Positions 1 to 7,899 of a stretch of DNA of 53,505 bases are shown piece by piece. Where the stretch lies: positions 28,814-82,318 of the forward strand of contig QHSR01000245.1 in the NCBI GenBank assembly GCA_003221635.1, given 5' to 3'. Position 1 is the stretch's first letter; every line of letters begins with the position of its first letter. Origin of the DNA: Candidatus Rokuibacteriota bacterium (lineage in GTDB: Bacteria > Methylomirabilota > Methylomirabilia > Rokubacteriales > CSP1-6). Under the pieces are notes generated by a model, which did no database searches, had not been told where the DNA came from, and saw only the letters and a list, made by a program, of their open reading frames with translations. Made by a program: the position numbers and the translations under genes.

Positions 1-574
1 CGGCAATGACGAACAGATACACGACGTTGTAGTAGAGGCAATGGACTGCCAGCATCGTCGCCGCCGAGGCCAGGCAGATCCGCGCGGCGCTCGGCTTCTC
101 CGCCACCCGCCACAATGAGCCCGTCACCCACAAGATCAGCAACATGCCCAATCCGTACGCCCGGATCGTGTCCCCGTACCAGACGAGCGACGGGGCCAGC
201 GCTGCCAGCGCCACACTCAACAGGGGCAAGCCCGAGCGGAACACGCGCGCGTTCCACCAGAACATCGCCAGCGTCCCAAGCCCGACGATCATTCCCAGCG
301 CACGCAGCGCCGTGTCGGAATCCAACCCCGCTCCAAGCCACCCTCGCAGCACCAGGCACCAGAGAATCGGAAAGGAATCGAACTCCATCCGGCCCCATGC
401 GTCGGCGAGAGTGCCGATCGCCGCCAGGTTGTAGCTGTTGACCTCGTCGCGCCAGAGCGGCCCCGCGTTCAGGAACACAACGACATGCACGACCACAGCC
501 CACAGGCAGGCTGAGACGGCGACCACCCATTCGGCTCTGACCAACCAGCGACTGTGTCGCGTGCGACTATTCAT
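1..574 (-). CDS. GT39/ArnT-like membrane glycosyltransferase, 3' end off window
   Basis: I translated this gene by hand; the ORF track omits it because no stop lies inside the window. The frame is open from ATG at 574 to base 1 (191 codons). The protein has a basic N-terminus, a first membrane segment, then WRDEVNSYN, the Asp-Glu motif in the first extracytoplasmic loop typical of GT39/ArnT-like lipid-linked sugar transferases, followed by MEFDSFPILW and further hydrophobic segments. It aligns along its whole visible length with the gene at 656-2308, so the two are tandem paralogs. GGAG lies about 5 nt before the ATG. An 80-bp gap separates it from the upstream gene, so it is probably the last or near-last cistron of the minus-strand operon. 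The family is clear; the sugar donor and acceptor are unknown. Confidence 0.8.
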   Translation of the reverse strand, partial: MNSRTRHSRWLVRAEWVVAVSACLWAVVVHVVVFLNAGPLWRDEVNSYNLAAIGTLADAWGRMEFDSFPILWCLVLRGWLGAGLDSDTALRALGMIVGLGTLAMFWWNARVFRSGLPLLSVALAALAPSLVWYGDTIRAYGLGMLLILWVTGSLWRVAEKPSAARICLASAATMLAVHCLYYNVVYLFVIA

Positions 575-655
575 GGCCGCTCCGGATGGAGGGGACAAGA
601 GATGGGAATTCTAGAAGCGGTCCTCCGGCCGCGAGGAAACGACCCACGTGTTCGT

Positions 656-2308
656 CTAGTTCCCGCGCCATCCCTGGACAACGAGTAGGAGGATGTCCTC
701 GTACCCGTTTGTGCGAGACGCGTCCGAGAATGGGATTGCATCCACACGCGCTGCGTGGGACTGGATGAACCCTGCGACCTGCATCGACCAGGATTTCGAG
801 TAGGGGCCATCGTGCCAACCCCAGCGCCCATTCGGAGCGGGTGGCTGGAGGGACGCCTGCTCATGCGGTTGAAGAAAGTGCAGTCCTCCCACCAGCCATA
901 CGCGTTTCCCGCTGCCGAGGGTCTGTGCGACTTGATCGAGGATGGGCCGCACGGGCTCTCTCTGGTCCGGCGTTGTCATATGGGACAGGAACAGATCGAC
1001 CCGCGCATAGCGGTGATCCTCGACAGGCGGGATCGTCACCCACGCGACGTCGCCATGGTAATAACGGGCGAAGGTAATGCCGTAGTACCAGGGATTGACC
1101 ACGAGGAGATCGCCGGGTTGGGCGTTCTGCTCCAGCCAGGCGGCGACGACGTCGAGGTTGGTCATCCGCGTCCGCACGGCCGACATCGCCGGGAGAAAGG
1201 TCATGGCGACAATTCCACCGGCGACGAGGAGCCGGGCGATTCTCGCGGTCCTGAACCCCGAGAATGCGGAGGAGGCTACGTCGATGGGAAGCGCAACGAA
1301 TGTCAGGAGCGCCACGTAGTACCACGGTTGAGTGGGGTACTGCAGCTTCTTGAGGAAGAGGTAGTAGCCCACGATGGCGACGACCAGAGCGACGGAAGAG
1401 AAAAGGATCAAATCCCGTTGACCGCGGCCGAGGCGGGTTTCCTCGGCGGTCAGCACGCATAGAATTCCGCCCCCGAGCACGACAACGAGGAGACCGACCC
1501 AGACCCAGACGGCAACCGCGCCGGCCGGGTTCAAGGCTTCGCGGAGTTTCGTCCAGAACCAGTCGAGTCGAATCCCTCGCCACAAATCCGGATGTTGGAA
1601 CATTGGCCCCCAACTCTTGGATCTCTCGAATACCGAAAAGTAAGGAACCAGCGAGAGCGCCGAGACTCCGCCAACGGCAAGCACAGCCCCGGTTCCTCGC
1701 CACCTGCGGTTCGACAGGGTGACCGCGCAACCGCCCATGCAGAGAGAGAAGAGAAGAACGGCGTTGTAATACAGGCTCTGCACGGCACCCAAGGCCGCGA
1801 GCATGAACAATCCCACATTCCTCCCCGTGGGCTCCTCGAGCACTCGCCACATCAAGCCGGCAGCCAGCAACATCATGAGCGTGCCGAAGCCATACCCTCG
1901 CATGGAGTCTCCCCATTGGATGATGCTGGGGCTGAATCCGATCAGCGCGACGGAAAGCAAAGGGGCGGAACCCTTGAACGCTCTCGCGTTGAACCACAGG
2001 AGTGCGAGGCAACTCACGCCGATTCCGAAACCCAATAATCGGAACAGGAAGTCGGTGCCACCGAGTACCGACCAGCCTCGGACGATGAGCAGCCAGAGGA
2101 TCGGAAACGAGTCGAACTCGATGTGGCCCCACACGTCCGTGAGGCTGGGCAGATTGCTCACATTGACCGTGTTCACTTCGTCGCGCCACAACCCTCCGGC
2201 GTGGATCGTAAAGAGGACGTGGAGACTCATCGACAACAGCGTCGCGACGAGGGCGACGGCCCACTCCGACTTCCGCGACGCGGATTCGCGCCGAACCGGA
2301 TCCTTCAC
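656..2308 (-). CDS. GT39/ArnT-like membrane glycosyltransferase
   Basis: This 550-aa polytopic membrane protein probably transfers a sugar from a polyprenyl-phosphate carrier on the outer face of the membrane. The evidence is WRDEVN after the first membrane segment, IEFDSFPILW shortly after, about ten hydrophobic segments, and a soluble C-terminal region containing GDLLVVNPWYYG. I prefer GTG at 2308 to the track start at 2371. The GTG forms a GTGA overlap with the stop of the upstream GT2, and it gives an N-terminus that matches the downstream paralog in length. Neighbours are sugar-processing genes: GT2, methyltransferases and an aminotransferase. The exact substrate cannot be read from the sequence. 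Confidence 0.82.
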   Translation of the reverse strand: MKDPVRRESASRKSEWAVALVATLLSMSLHVLFTIHAGGLWRDEVNTVNVSNLPSLTDVWGHIEFDSFPILWLLIVRGWSVLGGTDFLFRLLGFGIGVSCLALLWFNARAFKGSAPLLSVALIGFSPSIIQWGDSMRGYGFGTLMMLLAAGLMWRVLEEPTGRNVGLFMLAALGAVQSLYYNAVLLFSLCMGGCAVTLSNRRWRGTGAVLAVGGVSALSLVPYFSVFERSKSWGPMFQHPDLWRGIRLDWFWTKLREALNPAGAVAVWVWVGLLVVVLGGGILCVLTAEETRLGRGQRDLILFSSVALVVAIVGYYLFLKKLQYPTQPWYYVALLTFVALPIDVASSAFSGFRTARIARLLVAGGIVAMTFLPAMSAVRTRMTNLDVVAAWLEQNAQPGDLLVVNPWYYGITFARYYHGDVAWVTIPPVEDHRYARVDLFLSHMTTPDQREPVRPILDQVAQTLGSGKRVWLVGGLHFLQPHEQASLQPPAPNGRWGWHDGPYSKSWSMQVAGFIQSHAARVDAIPFSDASRTNGYEDILLLVVQGWRGN

Positions 2309-2838
2309 TTGCGTTTCAGGGCCAGCGCGACGAAGGGAAGTTTGCGAATGGCGTCCGCGCGGCCTACCCAAAACCCGCCCAGATTGTCCTGGACCTGTGT
2401 TCGGATGATCAACCGGATGAAAAGGTTATAGACGAAGCTCGCGACATAGTGTCCGGTGTCATCCATCACCCCCCCTGGACAGAACCGCGAGCCGCTTACG
2501 AGATCGGCTCCTCGCACCACATGCAACATGAACGGAATCTCGTCGGGGCGATGCGTGAAATCGGTATCCATGACCAGCGGATAGTCTCCCGTCGCCGCCT
2601 CCAGTCCGGCGCGAATGGACTTGGCGAGGCCATGGTCGGACTCGCGCAGTATGGCCTTGAGACTCGTGTCGTCACGCGCGGCGGACTGGACCGCGGCATA
2701 GGTGCCATCCGGGCTGTTGTCGTCCACGGCGAGGATCTCGTATGTCCATGGCGCGATGACGTGTGTCTTGATCTCGGACACGAGCCGCAGGATGTTCTTC
2801 GCTTCGTTGTAGGTCGGCAGAATGACCGAGAGTCTCAT
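2305..2838 (-). CDS. Short DPM1-like family 2 glycosyltransferase
   Basis: This is a GT-A fold glycosyltransferase of the dolichyl/polyprenyl-phosphate mannose synthase type. It starts MRLSVILPTYNEAKN and contains the nucleotide-binding VDDNSPDGT and the metal-binding region MDTDFTHRPDEI. Such enzymes charge a polyprenyl phosphate with a sugar, which would supply the donor for the GT39-like enzymes encoded just downstream. The ATG at 2838 overlaps the previous stop by 1 nt, and the gene ends in a GTGA overlap. At 177 aa it stops soon after GRADAIRKLPF, where relatives usually continue for about 50 residues. I found no continuation in another frame, so it is either naturally short or C-terminally truncated. 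Confidence 0.8.
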   Translation of the reverse strand: MRLSVILPTYNEAKNILRLVSEIKTHVIAPWTYEILAVDDNSPDGTYAAVQSAARDDTSLKAILRESDHGLAKSIRAGLEAATGDYPLVMDTDFTHRPDEIPFMLHVVRGADLVSGSRFCPGGVMDDTGHYVASFVYNLFIRLIIRTQVQDNLGGFWVGRADAIRKLPFVALALKRK

Positions 2839-3656
2839 CAGAGCGAGGCGGCCTGAGATTTCACCGCCTTGATGAAAGCGAGACAACCGTCCGGGTGCCG
2901 CACCGGCGAGAGCCAAGCGGAGAACAGGCCGCGGAAGGGCCTCAGGAGGACCCGGCGCAGGGATGGAGACAATACCCAGCGGCGGGCGAGTCGTTTGAGA
3001 AGCATGGAGGGAAGCGCGAGAGGAGCCAGCGCGTCGTCGACGAGAGCGACGCGCGGAGCCCCATACCGCGCGACCTCGACCACACGGAACCCGGACCCCG
3101 CGGCGAGGGCCCGCCATGTCCCGGCGTCATACGCGTGGTAGTGTCTCCAAAACCGGTTGAAGAAACGACGGTATCGATCGGAGATGCCGCGAAGGCCGGC
3201 TCGGATGAGCAACTGGTTGATCACGGTCCAGGTTTCGAAGTCGTTGGTGGGAACCGTGAAGTAGAAGACCCCACCCGGAGAGAGGATCCGGAAGACCTCG
3301 TTCAGCACAGGGCGCAGATCGGGAATGTGCTCCAGGACACTGTTGGAGAGCACGGTTTGGAACGATCCGTCCGGCTTCGGGATTCGTTCTCCGTAGCAAC
3401 GAATGAGCTCTCGATAGGCGCCCGTCCGGGCAGCCTCACGGAGCTCGTGGGGATCGGGATCGATCCCGGTATCCAGTCGGTCTCCAAACAGGACGCTGGC
3501 GAAGAGTCCGTCGCCACAGCCCAGGTCGAGGACCGGACTCCTGAACTCGTGTTCGGCCAGGATCACGCATTCCAGAGTTCTCTCGATCGCGAGAGCGAGA
3601 GGAGCCCTTGCCGTGTACTCCTCGAGGAACGAGGAGCGAAAGGAGAGCGTGCTCAT
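2838..3656 (-). CDS. Class I SAM-dependent methyltransferase
   Basis: The 272-aa protein has the Rossmann motif I VLDLGCGDG near residues 42-50, an acidic motif II region (TGIDPDP), and the post-motif sequence SNSVLEHIPDL followed by FRILSPGGVFYFTVP. This is the Methyltransf_11/25 pattern of small-molecule methyltransferases. ATG at 3656 is chosen over the track start because it forms an ATGA overlap with the aminotransferase stop. Placed between a sugar aminotransferase and a glycosyltransferase, it probably methylates a sugar or lipid-linked glycan, but the acceptor is unknown. The C-terminal 90 residues are basic and partly hydrophobic, possibly membrane-associated. Confidence 0.82.
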   Translation of the reverse strand: MSTLSFRSSFLEEYTARAPLALAIERTLECVILAEHEFRSPVLDLGCGDGLFASVLFGDRLDTGIDPDPHELREAARTGAYRELIRCYGERIPKPDGSFQTVLSNSVLEHIPDLRPVLNEVFRILSPGGVFYFTVPTNDFETWTVINQLLIRAGLRGISDRYRRFFNRFWRHYHAYDAGTWRALAAGSGFRVVEVARYGAPRVALVDDALAPLALPSMLLKRLARRWVLSPSLRRVLLRPFRGLFSAWLSPVRHPDGCLAFIKAVKSQAASL

Positions 3657-4744
3657 CGCTTCAGCTTCCGCAAGCCCTGGCAGATCGTGTGGACCAGTTC
3701 CTCCGTCAAATCTGGAAACGTCGGCAGGCTGATGACGTTTCGCGCCAGGTCCTCGCATACCGGGAGCGCGAGTGAATCATAGATCGGCTGCTGGCTGGCC
3801 GCGTAGAAACCGGGCCGGCATTCCACATCCAACTCTCGCATCTGATCGATGACACGGTCCCGGCCCTGTGGAAAAGCGCCGGGGTCGAGTTTCAACGCCA
3901 GGGCCCAGAGCACGGGCATCACTCGGGCGTCGAAGTGTTGGAGCGTCACACCGGACTCGCCATCGAGCTCGCGGCGATACATCGCGTGAACCGCGCGGCG
4001 GCGGGCGACGATCTCCTGGATGCTCTCCAGCTGGGCGCATCCCATCGCGGCCTGCAGATTGGTCAGACGAAAGTTGTGTCCCGGAGCCTCGTGCCAGTAG
4101 TAGCGCCGTTCGCGGAGCATCCCATGACTGCGGAACAGACGCACTCGCTGGTCCAACTCCGGATCGCGCGTCACCACCATGCCGCCTTCGCCTGTCGTGA
4201 TGGTCTTGGTCGCATGGAAGCTGTACGTACCGATCGTACCGATCGTTCCGGCTTGGCGGCCTTCCCACTCGGACATCATCGATTCGGAGACGTCTTCCAC
4301 GACGGGGGTACCCCGCGACCTGGCGACCGAGAGGATCGCGGTCAGATCGCAGACGTTCCCGTACGTGTGGATGGGAACGATCGCTCTCGTGCGCGGGGTG
4401 ATCGCCGATTCGAGAGCACTTGGGTCCAGACACCATGTGGCGGGGTCGACCTCGACGAACACCGGCCGAGCCCCGCACAGGATCGCGATGTTGGCCGCGG
4501 CCTGGTAGGCAAACCCCGGCACGATGACCTCGTCCTGATGTCCGACCCCCAAGGCAAGATAGGCCAGGTGGAGCGCGGCCGTGCCGTTGGAGACCACGGC
4601 CGCGAAGGGAACCTGCAGCGTCTCACAGAAGTCCTTTTCCAGTCGGTCCACGAAGGGACCTCCGGAGATCCAGGTCGAGCGCAGAGCCTCCTGAACATAA
4701 CGCTCTTCCTTCCCGAAGAGCGTCGGCTTGGCCCAAGGAATCAT
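3653..4744 (-). CDS. DegT/DnrJ/EryC1 family PLP sugar aminotransferase
   Basis: This 363-aa protein belongs to the fold-type I aminotransferases that install amino groups on nucleotide-linked keto-sugars. The PLP Schiff-base lysine is K180 in SFHATKTITTGEGGM. NGTAALHLAYLALGVG near residue 53 is the phosphate-binding region, VVEDVSES near residue 149 holds the ring-stacking aspartate, and HNFRLTNLQAA is the conserved C-terminal element. The pattern is close to perosamine synthase or PseC-type enzymes. It starts in an ATGA overlap with the small ORF upstream and ends in an ATGA overlap with the methyltransferase, so it is translationally coupled. An amino-deoxy sugar in the product glycan is therefore likely. 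Confidence 0.88.
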   Translation of the reverse strand: MIPWAKPTLFGKEERYVQEALRSTWISGGPFVDRLEKDFCETLQVPFAAVVSNGTAALHLAYLALGVGHQDEVIVPGFAYQAAANIAILCGARPVFVEVDPATWCLDPSALESAITPRTRAIVPIHTYGNVCDLTAILSVARSRGTPVVEDVSESMMSEWEGRQAGTIGTIGTYSFHATKTITTGEGGMVVTRDPELDQRVRLFRSHGMLRERRYYWHEAPGHNFRLTNLQAAMGCAQLESIQEIVARRRAVHAMYRRELDGESGVTLQHFDARVMPVLWALALKLDPGAFPQGRDRVIDQMRELDVECRPGFYAASQQPIYDSLALPVCEDLARNVISLPTFPDLTEELVHTICQGLRKLKR

Positions 4745-4950
4745 GCTGAAAGCCTTTCGGGGCTCGCGGTCTGTCCGAGCGCCTTCATGTCGGTGACATC
4801 ATCCGGAGCTTGCTGGAGGGTCGACACCTCGGCCCGCCGCAGCGGGCCCGCGTGGGTGCTGAAGCTTACACCGAGGGCGAGGAGGCGCACAGTGCTCAGC
4901 AGGGCCGCCGCGAGCTCGGCCCACCCGAGCACCGCGAGCGGGCGCCTCAT
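4741..4950 (-). pseudogene. 69-aa ORF, probable decayed N-terminal remnant of a GT39-like gene
   Basis: This short ORF is joined by ATGA overlaps at both ends, to the GT2-methyltransferase fusion upstream and the aminotransferase downstream. It is therefore almost certainly translated. It resembles the first ~60 residues of the two GT39-like genes: a hydrophobic segment starting GWAELAAALL, then THAGPLRRAEVSTL, which aligns with IHAGGLWRDEVNTV in the 656-2308 gene. The invariant W and D of WRDEVN are replaced, and the ORF ends where the catalytic membrane domain should begin. I read it as the remnant of a third paralog kept in frame by the operon. The alternative is an unrelated single-span peptide. 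Confidence 0.5.
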
Positions 4951-6425
4951 GCGATGGTGGTCTGCGTGGACAGCCGGGGCAGCGACGGAGCCAGCCTTCG
5001 CTCGCGTTTCTCGCCGACGATCACGCACTGCACGAAGAGATCCCTGATGCCGAAGTAGTATTCGCGCAGGACGAAGCCGGCGGCGTCCAAGAACTCGGCG
5101 GCCTCCTCGCGCGAGCCGAGCAGCGACACCTCGTCAGGGTGAAATTTCTGCTCGCGACCAAGCACCCCACGCAGGAGATGTCGGAGCGCGCGCAGGAACA
5201 GCACGCTGGAGCCTCGGCGGTGCGGCCAAAAGACGACGAGCTTGCCGCCTGGCCGCAGGACTCGATGGAGCTCACCCAGGATGTGTCGAATCTCGTCCCG
5301 TCGGAAATGCTCGAGCACCCCGAGGTTGTAGGCGCCGTCGAACGTCGCGGCCTCGAACGGGAGATCGAAGATGCTCGCCTGCTCGATGCGGTTCGCGAGC
5401 CGGTTGTTGCGGGCGTAGAGCGTCAGGGCTCGCTCGGAGATGTCGACGGCGGTGATCCGATAGCGCGCGTGGAGGCCCTGGTCCACCTGACCGCTCCCGC
5501 ATCCCGCGTGGAGAAGACGGGCGCCGGCGGCGAAGGAGCGCCCCGCGTAGCGACGCAGATTGCGCCTGATCACCCGGCGATAGGCTCTCGCCACGAGGTC
5601 GTAGACGGCCCCGAGCGTGGTCCGCTTCTCGCTCCAGTACGCGTCCCAACCCTGCATCTCGCTCAGGGCCGGGCGTAGCGTGTCGACCCGGCGGGCCCGC
5701 ACGAACCGATCGCGGTGTCGGGTGTCGTCGGTGAAGAGCTTCAGCAAGAAACGACCGCTCCGGATCCCCTCCCGGAGGGTCAGCTTGGAGTTCCCGTACA
5801 CCCGCGCCGGCAACACGATCGGAATCTCTCGAATGCAGACGCCGTTACGACACAGGATGAAGAGACTCTCGAAGAAGAACGCGTAGGCGCGCGCCGTGAC
5901 GAGGTCGAACAGCTCTCGAGGGATTCGCCGCAGATCATAGAGGCGGAGCGCCCCGCTCGCGTCGTACGGCATGCGCAGGAAGGTCCTCGTCAGAAAATGC
6001 CCGAACTGCGTCAGGAACAGGCGATGGGGGCTCCAGCCGGGAAGACTGTCCGACTCGAGATAGCGGGAGCCCACGACGACGTCCACGCCCGGAGCGTGCG
6101 CGGCGATGAGCCGGGGGATGTCGGCGGGGCTGTGCGAAAAGTCGGCGTCCATCGTGACGAGCTGGTCGTAGCCCCGATCGTAGGCGTACGCGATGCCTTC
6201 CGAATGCGCGCTGCCGATGCCGAGCTTGCCCTTGCGGTGGATCACCGTGACCCGCGGATGCCGCCGCGCGAGAGCGTCCAGCGTCGCGCCGGTGCCGTCG
6301 GGCGAGCCGTCGTCGACGAACAGGATGTCCGCCGCGAGCGGCAGCGCGACGAGCTCCGCGCACAGCCGCTCGACGTTGCGGTTCTCGTTGTAGGTCGGCG
6401 CGAAGATCAGGCGGCGCGGAGACAT
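4947..6425 (-). CDS. Fused GT2 glycosyltransferase and SAM methyltransferase
   Basis: The 492-aa protein carries two catalytic domains. Residues 1 to about 235 are a DPM1-like GT2 domain with APTYNENRNV, LFVDDGSPDGTG, the metal site TMDADFSHSPAD and SRYLESDSLPGW. After a basic linker, residues ~290-480 form a class I methyltransferase with motif I LLHAGCGSGQ near 304-313, TAVDISERA, NLGVLEHF and LRPGGKLVVFWP. ATG at 6425 lies 8 nt after the upstream stop and gives a start right before the GT2 core; the longer track ORF includes non-coding frame. Fusion of donor synthesis and methylation in one chain suggests consecutive steps on one glycolipid intermediate. The protein ends in an ATGA overlap. 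Confidence 0.85.
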   Translation of the reverse strand: MSPRRLIFAPTYNENRNVERLCAELVALPLAADILFVDDGSPDGTGATLDALARRHPRVTVIHRKGKLGIGSAHSEGIAYAYDRGYDQLVTMDADFSHSPADIPRLIAAHAPGVDVVVGSRYLESDSLPGWSPHRLFLTQFGHFLTRTFLRMPYDASGALRLYDLRRIPRELFDLVTARAYAFFFESLFILCRNGVCIREIPIVLPARVYGNSKLTLREGIRSGRFLLKLFTDDTRHRDRFVRARRVDTLRPALSEMQGWDAYWSEKRTTLGAVYDLVARAYRRVIRRNLRRYAGRSFAAGARLLHAGCGSGQVDQGLHARYRITAVDISERALTLYARNNRLANRIEQASIFDLPFEAATFDGAYNLGVLEHFRRDEIRHILGELHRVLRPGGKLVVFWPHRRGSSVLFLRALRHLLRGVLGREQKFHPDEVSLLGSREEAAEFLDAAGFVLREYYFGIRDLFVQCVIVGEKRERRLAPSLPRLSTQTTIA

Positions 6426-6433
6426 CGGCGAGT

Positions 6434-7672
6434 CTACGCCGAGACGACGTCGATGGACGGGAGCGGGAACAGGAGCCGTCCACCCGCCGCCAGGTACGCG
6501 GCCTCGCGCTCGACGATGCCGGCGCGGAAGTGCCACGGGAGCACCAGGAAGTAGTCGGGCTTGCGGGCGCGAGCGTCCGCTTCCGAGATGATGGGAATCC
6601 ACGTTCCCGGCGTGACGCAGCCGAACTTGTCTTCGTTGACCTCGGCGATGGCCGGGAGGAGGTCGCGGTCGATGCCGGCGAACTGGAGGATCACGTTGCC
6701 CTTCGTGGAGGCGCCGTAGCCCAGCACGCGGCCTCCGCGCGCCCGGATGCCCTCCAGCCGCGCGCGGAGCTCGCGCTTGTGGGCCAGGACGCGGGCGCGG
6801 AATTCCTCGAAGGGCCGCAACGAGCCGAAGCCCGCGCGCCGCTCCTCGTCCAGGAGCCGCTCGATACGATCCCCCTGTCGGGGCGCGAGACGTCGATTCC
6901 GGCCGAGCGTCACCGCGAAGCTTCCCCCGTTGACGTCGTTGCACTCGACGTCCAGGATCGCGAGGCCGACCTTGTCGGCCAGCCATTTGATCTGGGCCAA
7001 GGCGTAGTACTCGACGTGTTCGTGGCAGATCGTGTCGTAGGCGTTGACCCGCAGCATCGCCGGCAGGTAGCTCTGCTCCAGGTGCCAGACGCCGTCGTCG
7101 GCCAGCACATCGGCGACCTGGTGAGCGAAATCCAGCGGCCGTTCCAGGTCGTAGAACATCGCGATCGACGTGACGAGCCGCGCCTTCCGGCGGCCGAGCG
7201 CGCCCCGGTAGAGGTCCGCGGTGAAGAAATCGGCGATCAGGCGGCTGTCGGCTGGATAGCCGCTCTGCCAGCGTGCGGCCGATGGATCGATGCCGAGGAG
7301 CGTGAGCTTTCGGCCCGAGAAGAACGAGAGGAGCGTTCCATCGTTGCTCCCGATGTCGACGACCACGTCGTCGGGTCGAAGGTCTACGGCTCGCGTGAGC
7401 GCCTGGGCCTTGTCTTCGAGGTGGTCGACCATCCGCCGGTTCAGCGACGAGCGGTACCCGTACTGCGGTCCGTACAGCTCGGTTTTCTCGTAGGAATGAA
7501 GGAGCTGCACCAGGCCGCAGTTATCGCACCGCACCAGCGTCAGGGGGCCCTTCGTGAGCGGCGCGTCGGAGCTACGCGGGAACACTCCAGTCAGGAACTG
7601 GGTGCCCAGCTCGAGGAGCACGTCGAGCCCCTCACCGCCGCAGATTCGGCATGCCGTCACTTGTCGGTACAT
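6434..7672 (-). CDS. Sugar C-methyltransferase (TylC3/NovU type)
   Basis: The 412-aa protein matches the three-part architecture of SAM-dependent deoxysugar C-methyltransferases. An N-terminal zinc site has C8/C11 in CRICGG and C49/C52 in CDNCGLVQL. A central Rossmann domain has VVDIGSNDGTLL near residue 104 and the characteristic CHEHVEYYAL. The C-terminal domain contains VLGYGASTKGNVILQ and DYFLVLPWHFR. Enzymes of this class methylate C3 or C5 of NDP-keto-sugars, which fits the neighbouring DegT aminotransferase. It is the first gene of the minus-strand operon, and its ATG at 7672 faces the divergent gene at 7900. Confidence 0.88.
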   Translation of the reverse strand: MYRQVTACRICGGEGLDVLLELGTQFLTGVFPRSSDAPLTKGPLTLVRCDNCGLVQLLHSYEKTELYGPQYGYRSSLNRRMVDHLEDKAQALTRAVDLRPDDVVVDIGSNDGTLLSFFSGRKLTLLGIDPSAARWQSGYPADSRLIADFFTADLYRGALGRRKARLVTSIAMFYDLERPLDFAHQVADVLADDGVWHLEQSYLPAMLRVNAYDTICHEHVEYYALAQIKWLADKVGLAILDVECNDVNGGSFAVTLGRNRRLAPRQGDRIERLLDEERRAGFGSLRPFEEFRARVLAHKRELRARLEGIRARGGRVLGYGASTKGNVILQFAGIDRDLLPAIAEVNEDKFGCVTPGTWIPIISEADARARKPDYFLVLPWHFRAGIVEREAAYLAAGGRLLFPLPSIDVVSA

Positions 7673-7732
7673 GGCTGATTTCTCGCAGCAAGTGCCGTGC
7701 CACAGATTTCGAATGGTACCGGAAATCGACGC

Positions 7733-7740
7733 CAGTATAC
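7733..7740. promoter_or_regulatory. Possible -10 element in divergent intergenic region
   Basis: The 227-bp gap between the divergent genes at 7672 and 7900 contains the palindrome AGTATACT, a -10-like TATACT on both strands. It is about 60 bp from the minus-strand start. I see no good -35 box at the right distance on either strand, so this is only a candidate. The region is the only place where promoters for the minus-strand glycan operon and the plus-strand GT39-like gene can be. Confidence 0.25.
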
Positions 7741-7899
7741 TCGTCTCATCATCGCGATCTGCGAGCCTCGATCACGATCCCGATCAGCGAGTGACGGTCG
7801 CGCCGCCAACCAGCGTCAATTGATGTGGCGAGGACGTGCCCACCTGACACATCGACCGGGCCGCGCACCGTCCGGTGCTCTCACCTGTTTCAGGCCGCT

